This document shows, one piece after another, positions 56,576-64,000 of a stretch of 64,000 nt of DNA. The notes beneath the pieces were generated by a model. That model had not been told where the DNA came from. It saw only the letters and a list, made by a program, of their open reading frames with translations, and ran no database searches. Numbering within the stretch: position 1 is the stretch's first letter; the number at the start of each line of letters is the position of its first letter. Where the stretch lies: assembly GCA_037179385.1 (NCBI GenBank), contig CM074195.1, positions 8,447,787-8,511,786 on the forward strand. Reading direction: 5' to 3'. The stretch is from Holothuria scabra. Taxonomy: Eukaryota > Echinodermata > Holothuroidea > Aspidochirotida > Holothuriidae. Made by a program: the position numbers and the translations under genes.

Positions 56576-58951
56576 CTGCAAGGAAAGAAAAGAAAAAATG
56601 GGAAAGGGAAGAAAAAAATAAAAATTTGCAATTTGATTCTGAGAAAACCAAAAATTTATTCCAAGCAGTATGCAAGAGTGCATTTTAGGTACTTCTGATG
56701 TTACAAAATTCATGGGAACTACATTCATTACATTCAAAATTTTGGGTTGTCCATTGACAAACCTTTCACACAACTTTTGAAATAAACTTGGTAGTCTGAC
56801 AGAAAATCTGGTTGTCTCTAATGCCAGGATGCCTGTTTAAATCCTTCATTGCTTAAGTTGCATAGGGATTTATTTCAGGGTCAGTGCTAACGTCCTTTGC
56901 ATAAAAATTAAAGGCAAAATCTGACGGCTTTTCACCTTTCAAACCCTATCACAATACCATTTTCCTAACTCAAGATATCTCACTTTAAAGATTGGTTATT
57001 TTGTTAAAAATACCTCTGCTTTTCAACAAAGCCACAAAAAGTTTTCTAATGTGGCACATTGCCTCAAATTCTTTTTGTTTTTCTTAGGAATTGAATATCT
57101 TATTTGTCCTTGAGATGTGAAACTGTTGGAGTGTTTGAATATCTTTTCCTGCAGATCTACCATTACTCTTCACAATACGTAGAGTGCAACCAACAATATT
57201 AATGTTGCTTAATATTGCCTGCAGCGTCATCATAATCATTAATAAATTATTTTGCAATGTCAAACTAATGTGCCTTGATGACATCACAGGTTTCCCATGG
57301 TGCACCAAATCCCCAGAAAAAATTGCAAAATGTACTTTAATAATTGAAACTTTAATAATCTGAACACTCTTAACTATTGAGATGCAAGTTTCACCTTGTA
57401 AAAGAGAAATTTTTTCTGCATATTTTGAAGTTGATGAATTTTGTGTTCGGCATGTGACTTTAATGGCTTTACTCATTGTTTTAACAGTGAGATACACAAC
57501 ACCAAATACTCTGATGCTGCGGACCATGACTCTGCCCTTTCTGACAAAAGAAGTAACCCACATTTTCAATATTTTGATTTGTTTACCAAAATGTGCAACC
57601 TTAAAGCCAACAGAAATGCTTCTACATGGCACAAGGATACCTACAAGGAGTAACTGAAAATTTATAACTTAAACATTGGAAAATATTTTTTTCCTGAAAT
57701 TCATTACAAAAGCAGACTAATGTGGTCTACTTCCTTTTGTGAGAAAACAATATCCATGTGAACATGTACACTTTTCTGACAAATGGAAGTATGATCTTTA
57801 ATGTTTAATTTCAATATTCTGTCATATTTTTTTAAAGTAGAACAGCAATGCTGTTGTGAAGCTCACACAACCTGTTTTGTCTGTTAAATAGAGAAACTCA
57901 AAGTTGAACCAAATTTTATCTGTTATCTGTTTCCTAAACCACCTTACATTACAAAATTAAACGCAAGGAAGTACAGAATAGGGAAGGCAAAACATTTGTG
58001 ATTTTGCAAGTTGATCTACATCTGACATAGCTCTATGTTAGATCTAAATATCACTGTGTATTTTCTCAAATCATGAAAGCCTGGACTGTGTATTCTTAAA
58101 GGCAATAGGCAGTACGATAAAATTAATAACTAATGTATGGTGTACCTGTTAACTGCCCAGGTATTGTTAAGTACATTCAGTTGCACCTATAAATCCACAA
58201 GTAAACACTGCATGGCTCTGTACTGATTAAAGTAACATACACAGAGACTCAAGAAGTTCCTACTGTACTATGCTTATTGAACTCAAACAGTTATGTTGGT
58301 ATTGCTTGGATTGGACAATTCATGATAAACTGAACAGAACAGAGTGAAAGGTAACTCTGCAAAAGTTACAACAGGGTCTGTTGTAGCTCCCTGGTTACAA
58401 CTTATTCGCAACACACTAGCTGACCACAGCTGATTATGAGACCACCTACTGTGCACAAGCATACAGTGAAAGTACTGTGAATGCTTTGTTCAACCAGCTG
58501 TAACATGAACCAGGTTCAATAGCCTGTATACAGTACACGTATGTGCAAGATAAGAACTGAACACACAACCAAGCACCCTGCAATACATAAACAACTACAG
58601 TAACCGCTCAGCAGGCAAAATGAACTCACCCCTAAAAAAACAGCTGTTAAATACAACTTTAATTTGCTATATTAGAATGTAAGTAGGTGGATATGAATGC
58701 TCCCTTCCAAAGCAATCATACACCAAAATTTCAGCCCCAAATCTCAAAAAATGAGGAAGAAGAAGATTTCTGTTAAAAAGTTGATGCCATCTGCCCCATT
58801 TGATAACCTCACACATGTGTACATGTGTGAGCTAAAAATGTTTTGTTTTGTTTTGTTTTATATAGGGGATATTGTAAAAGTTGATTTCCAATATTTTCAA
58901 TGTGGATTGTTTCTTTTTGTAAGCAAAAATCAGTTAAAATATTCCTTACAA
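56576..58951 (-). other. Upstream intron of M6PR, unassigned
   Basis: The missing N-terminal exon should lie here or further right. No block with a fitting phase-2 donor and a cysteine-containing lectin start was found. A 182-codon open frame on the minus strand (57632-57084) has no recognised similarity. Diverged single copies of the TTTCTGACA...GAAGTA motif are near 57537 and 57727-57795. Confidence 0.4.
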
Positions 58952-59160
58952 TTTCTGACAGAAAGAAGTACAAGCCACTGCTTCTTTTTGTCAGAAACAG
59001 TTCGGTCAAAATAATACTTGTATTTTCTGACAGAAAGAAGTAAAAGCCCTTCGCTTCTCTTTGTCAGAAACAGTGTAGTGAAAATAATAGTTGTTCTTTC
59101 TGACAGACAGAAGTACTGTACAAGCCATTGCTTCTTTTTGTCTGAAAAGAATGTAGTTTT
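58952..59160. repeat. Tandem repeat of hairpin units, period about 73 bases
   Basis: Three units start TTTCTGACAGAAAGAAGTA (58952, 59024) or TTTCTGACAGACAGAAGTA (59097). Each continues to GCTTCTTTTTGTCAGAAA or a close variant, so every unit can fold into a stem-loop. A further half unit, ACTTCTTTTTGTCAGAAAGG, is near 59300. Confidence 0.85.
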
Positions 59161-59436
59161 CCATGTGGGTTACTTCTTTTCTTGGCTGATTATATCAGGA
59201 AGTAGACTACATGTTAGAATATTTCATATCTGAAAATTTAAGTTTAAGTAAGGGAAAAAAGACTATGAAATAAAATCAATTTTGAAAAAAATCTGGATTA
59301 CTTCTTTTTGTCAGAAAGGGGCAGAACTTCCCTTGGTTACTGTATACTGTAGTACAGGTACTTCAACACTACTTCAGGTTTAATGAAATCTTCCACATTT
59401 GGAGGGAGCAATTCAATCAACTCAGTGCCAAAAGTA

Positions 59437-61706
59437 ACAAGAGCCCAAGAGCACTATGGTTCCTTGCATTAAAGATGATTTTTTTTTATTTAGGGAGTTG
59501 CAAGGTAAGGCATAATTGGCACCTTTAGCCCCAATGACTTTTGGCCTTCACCCAAAAACATATGGGCACATTAAATGTCAAATCAAACACTTGCAGTTCG
59601 AGAGAAATTTAGCGCTTGGATTTTTCAAGTTATCACACTGCATACCTCCCATTTCCATGTGACAAATACATACACACATCACCTTCACTAAATTGTCATT
59701 TACTCAAGTTTGGGGCACTATATGAGGGTAGCTTAAAACTGCCCTTTTGGTCCATCTTAATTATTCAAATCCAGACCTTAAAAAGAAGTCACAAAGGTCA
59801 AATATAGTCAAAGTAGGTCAACACTGCATTTTACAAACACAGCTGTCCCTTGTGCAAGGAAGAAATGTAACAGTCATCAGGTCATCCCTGACAGCCAAAA
59901 CTTATGATGGAGAACTAGAAATTATGCCATGGTTGCCATTTGGACTACCTATGTGTTTGCCTCAAAAGGAAAAATAAGCAAAGGCCCAAAAGTCTGCTAC
60001 AATTTCTATTTCACAATTTCACCAGAGAACAAGAAACAAACGTAGCTTTGTAATTTTATCTAATAAATGACTTTTAACTTGAACTTTCAACCTGAAGAAG
60101 GTGATCAAAAAGGCAAAGTAGTACCAGTAGTGTGAAAGCAGAGGTAAAGAAGAGATACTTTTCTTTTACATTTTAGTATTGTGATATATACACAATATTA
60201 TAAAAATTGGGAGTCAAAACTTGCATTGCAAATACCTTTGTTAAATACTGTATATGAGAAAAATGTTTTTTTTAAATAAAAATTGCATTACTGGCATGAT
60301 TGCGAACTAAATTGCTTTTAGACTGAGAGGGGGTTATAATTCTTCTGTTCTTCTATACATTGCATTTGTCAAAAGGCATTAAACTTCAGTTGGATTTTAT
60401 ACCAATTAAACAAAGACATATCACCCAAAAAGTCTAAGGGACATGTGTGCCATAAGGTATGAAAGCATCCAGATGAGCCTCTTCTGCTTTTTCTCTTGAA
60501 TTTTAAGTTGCTATAGTACCATAGCTTACAGCAGAGCTTTTTATTTTTCTTTCCTATTACTAAAAAATACTGTTATAGCTTGCAAACGAATTTTGCATTT
60601 GTCGTGGGGGACATAACCAAGTTTTAGGAAGGACAACCAATTTCCAATGCAGGTTGTCCTCTGGACAACCAGATATATTTGCTAAAGGATCATCCCTGCT
60701 TGTGTGACCTCCCTTTATCATTTGGTTATTGAATTATCACACTTTATGTCTTGCATTCCAAAGCATATAATGTACAAACATACACACACACCACTAACTT
60801 TTCACTGAAATGACAATTACTCAAGTTAGCAACATCAGAGAAGGGTAGTATAGTGCCTTTGTTGTTTGTCTCAACAAGAAAAATCCAGGCATCACAAAAA
60901 GTCACAAAGGTTAAAAGGTTGAATGAGGTCACAAAGAAGGTCAACACATGCACTTTCCTCAGATGAACACCACTTTCCATTAAGCCATCCCCCTATGTCA
61001 CTTGGTTATTGAGTTATTGCACTCCATACCTTGCATATATATGACCTACACACTAACTTTCTTGTCACTTAATTGTCAATAACTCAAGTTAGGAACATCC
61101 TAGGAGGGTAGTGTAATTGCTTTTTTGGTTTGTCTGATCAAGACGAATCCAGGCATCCCCCTAAAAATTAACAAAGGTCACAAGGTCAAATGAAGTCAAT
61201 CTGGGTCATCACATTTACTTCACTTAGACGAACACAAATCTCCATTACACCACCCCTCTAAAATGTTTCAGTGGCAAGATAATGTCATTTAAAGAATTTT
61301 TACATTAAGCCCTGCCCACTCATTAATATGCAAGGTATGACCATCAAAAACATTAGGGCACATCTACTCAATAAAAAGCATGCACCAACTAACTTAAGTG
61401 AAAATTGAGCCCTCGGTTATTGAGTTATCGTGTCACATACTGTACCTCACATTCCAATGCACACATTAAGCCCTGTACACTCATTATTATGCAAGATACT
61501 GTATGGGCACCAAAAATAATAGGGCACATCTCCTGAATATGATACTCCTGCACACAAATTTTAAGAAAAATTGCGTATTCGGTTATTGGGTTATCGTGTC
61601 ACATACCTCGCATTCCAATGTGTCACATACACACATACACACACCCCCACACATGCACACATATGCCAACTTGACTACATAGGTTCCTTTGTAAACACAA
61701 GGAACC
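59437..61706 (-). mobile_element. Long repeat family D, copy 2 (longer form)
   Basis: It starts AACAAGAGCCCAAGAGCAC with ATGGTTCCTTGC and ends ACTACATAGGTTCCTTTG with the small hairpin GGTTCCTTTGTAAACACAAGGAACC, the inverted image of 32488-33776. The interior has at least three modules with CACAAAGGTCAAAT-like and GGTCAACAC words (near 59790, 60900, 61170), repeated GGTTATTGA(G/A)TTAT(C/T) phrases and a CACA-rich end near 61620-61660. Confidence 0.7.
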
Positions 61707-64000
61707 AAAAATCTTTTATTTAATTTTTCCTTCTTCCAATAAAGCTAAACAGAAAAGTCAGCTAAGTAGGCTTTGCATTTGGAAGCTGGGCTCACCTCGG
61801 CTTCCGAATCATTACTCCAATCTCGCGCCGTGTGAAAGCACACTTTGAGAAAAGATTAATTGACCAAAAGCATATCATATTACCATAACCAGTTCAGGAT
61901 GGAAATTATACTGTAAGGAATCATTTGTAATATCGTAATATTTTTACTTCAAAAGTGTAGATACAACCATTAAATGCCTACTTACTAATTGTTTGCAGTC
62001 AATGTCACATGCCCGTTGATAATATATTTCCTTGGCCAACATTGTGCTCTGTCTAGTTTTCATACCCCAATCATGTCAGAACATTTGCATTATTTTACTG
62101 CACTGAGTTGTACAGTACTGTAATTGCGTAAATGTACCGTATCTACTATCCTGCTTTGACCCGATGTAGAAAAATCATGACAATCTTAGCGGTTCTGGGC
62201 AGCAAAACAATTGCACCCGATTAATGTTTCTTACGGTTCCTTTCTGATATAAATATCCCCCAAATAATTTTTGCAGTTCTTGTCCAAACCTTAGGTCTTG
62301 TTTGAAAGAATCTGCAACTGAAATGAACTTAAGTCAGATCCCCCCCAAAATCCACCGTTCGCAGAGATTTGTGACGCCTTTTCTTGGTGAATTTAGCACG
62401 GGGCTCGCCCGGCTGCCCTAGCCAGCTGTATACGCTTGTGAAGTGCGATCATCATAACACAAACTCAATGGGAAAAATGTGTCTCGAGACGGAGTATTTT
62501 CAAACACTAAATCGGTAAATCCCATAGGCAAAGGCGCGAGTTGTGATTGGCTGTCTAGAATCAACGCAATTGAACCAATCACAATGCACAGGCTGATTTA
62601 AATTTTGCAATGGATCGTATCGATATGATGTCACCGAGGAAAAAAAATATGACGCCTTGATTGGCGGTAAAAACAGACAAGCATGTAAGTCTATTGCATG
62701 CGTGGGCCAAGAAGTTTGCTGCCAGAGACTATGTGCATCGTTGTTTACGTTTGCAATGACAACATTGCATAAGTCGCACTGTAAATAACATTATGAAAGG
62801 AATGCTGGGAATGGCTTAATTGATGCAATGTAATAACCACCGAAATGCACAAGATTCTAGGTGCTACATGTACAAAACATGCACTGACAATATGCTAAGC
62901 TTGGGGATTTGAAAAAACAGTGAATCACTGCGACCCAATAGTCTGTACCAAGCGTGGTGCTTTCTGCGAGACTGCGAGGAATAAATCTTGAATGCAATTT
63001 TAAATATTATTGCAGGTAATAATACAGGGTTTTAGCGGAAAATATCAAACGATCACTCCCATCGCAGGGTGAAAATTGTACATTTTTAATTATTAATACG
63101 TCCTGTTTTGGCGGGAAATTAAAGGATTGAGTAATTACGGGAATTTTTCACGAAACCAAGAGCAAGTGTCAAGTACATTTAGCCCCTTTTTCTAGTTTGC
63201 ATATAATCGATGGTAATGATCAGCTGATGAGCAGAATTTTACGAATGCCGATTATTTACAGACAATGGAATTATCGGCCCTATTCCGATTACTTAACAGG
63301 TGATAGTTCGAACACTAGATTGAATGTAATTTTGTGGTGAGGGACTTTCTATTCCTAAAAATTATTCATAGTTACATGGCTGTTTGAAGCCTATCTGTAG
63401 TATCACCTGCCATAGCGTACTATGCACATTCCTGACTGCTTTATGTTTCTGTGAGGACAGCAGTCACTCATGAAACAATGTTCCGCACTCAACTGTACAC
63501 AACAGTACACTGTGCAACTAGATACTATTTTCAATGAAGAACTGATAATCCCCTTGCTGTCGATCGGCCAGCTTCCCTACTGAAATTTCCCAGTGCTTTG
63601 TGCCTCAATGTTGTAAGTGAAAAGAGAGTGCAACGTTGACTAACAATGGGCGGAGCTTCAAAGGAAATATCACGAAGGAGGAGGGGTCATTGATTGGAGT
63701 TGATTCGAGTTGACTCGGAGTTGAGACTGAAAACATTCTATTAGTTGATCAACCACCATCAAGTTGAAAGTCAACTCGGGGTGTGACAGATACAGGGCCG
63801 GTCCTGTATAGATGCAGTTACAGTAGTATCTCAAACAAACTTTCCTGGAATTCCAACCATATTACCTCATCAGTGAATAGGTCCTTAGGCTTTATGAAAA
63901 GGAATCTAAATACTCCTGCCCTAAGAGTTTCAAAGCAAATGCCTATCTTACACTTGTTCGACCCTTATTGGAGTATTTGGATTCTTTCTCTGCCTCCTTG
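61707..64000. other. Unassigned right flank, possible M6PR promoter zone
   Basis: About 62330-62680 is GC-richer than its surroundings and has several CCAAT/ATTGG words (near 62550, 62573, 62658). That would fit a promoter for the minus-strand M6PR gene, but no start site or first exon could be shown. The last 350 bases repeat GAGTTGATTCGAGTTGACTC-like words near 63700. Nothing else was recognised. Confidence 0.3.

Noticed and set aside
56930..57070. The missing N-terminal M6PR exon near 57000 (a minus-strand stretch with Cys and a leucine-rich helix before a GT)
   Set aside because: The available donor leaves the wrong phase for the acceptor at 56576 and the residues do not line up with the receptor N-terminus.

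Overview
This window is intron-rich, AT-rich animal DNA crowded with small transposable elements. No bacterial, plasmid or viral gene organisation is visible. The coding content is short exons with GT-AG borders separated by kilobase introns, tRNA-derived SINEs, fold-back elements and microsatellites. The best guess is a marine invertebrate, probably a deuterostome such as an echinoderm. The hints are a mannose-6-phosphate receptor tail close to the vertebrate one and an SLC7A14-like transporter exon. The species cannot be fixed from the sequence alone.

Three protein-coding genes are supported. (1) On the minus strand, 3965-4253 is the first coding exon of an SLC7A14-like cationic amino acid transporter. 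Its remaining exons lie beyond the left edge. A GC-richer block at 14317-14730 that ends in a splice donor is a possible 5' exon. (2) On the plus strand, 22605-30239 holds a complete five-exon gene for a centrin/caltractin-like EF-hand protein of 218 residues, just right of a 100-base assembly gap. (3) On the minus strand, five exons between 56575 and 49310 encode most of a cation-dependent mannose-6-phosphate receptor (M6PR): the lectin domain except its N-terminus, the membrane segment and the whole cytoplasmic tail. The signal-peptide end was not found and lies upstream, to the right.

The rest is repeat-derived or unassigned. Families seen more than once, named here for reference: A (about 300 bp MITE, seven copies), B (about 350 bp, five copies), C (about 250 bp, two copies), D (1.3 and 2.3 kb, with nuclear-receptor half-site motifs), E (about 300 bp G-rich insertion, four copies), F, I, J and K (fold-back or TIR elements, two copies each), a GATGCGCAC-ended element carrying telomere-like repeats, and a tRNA-derived SINE (four copies). 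One SINE copy drags a CTAA tail of over 1 kb. Two single hAT-type elements lie at 20736-21977 and 50245-51740; the second has a perfect 8-bp target duplication.

The most interesting observation is inside M6PR. The exon carrying the end of the lectin domain (54586-54716) has a diverged but open copy only 42 bases downstream (54428-54543). That copy has the same splice phases, and its best-matching blocks differ only at synonymous third positions. This looks like a mutually exclusive alternative exon rather than a dead duplicate, and its product would lack a key cysteine and the sugar-binding glutamate.
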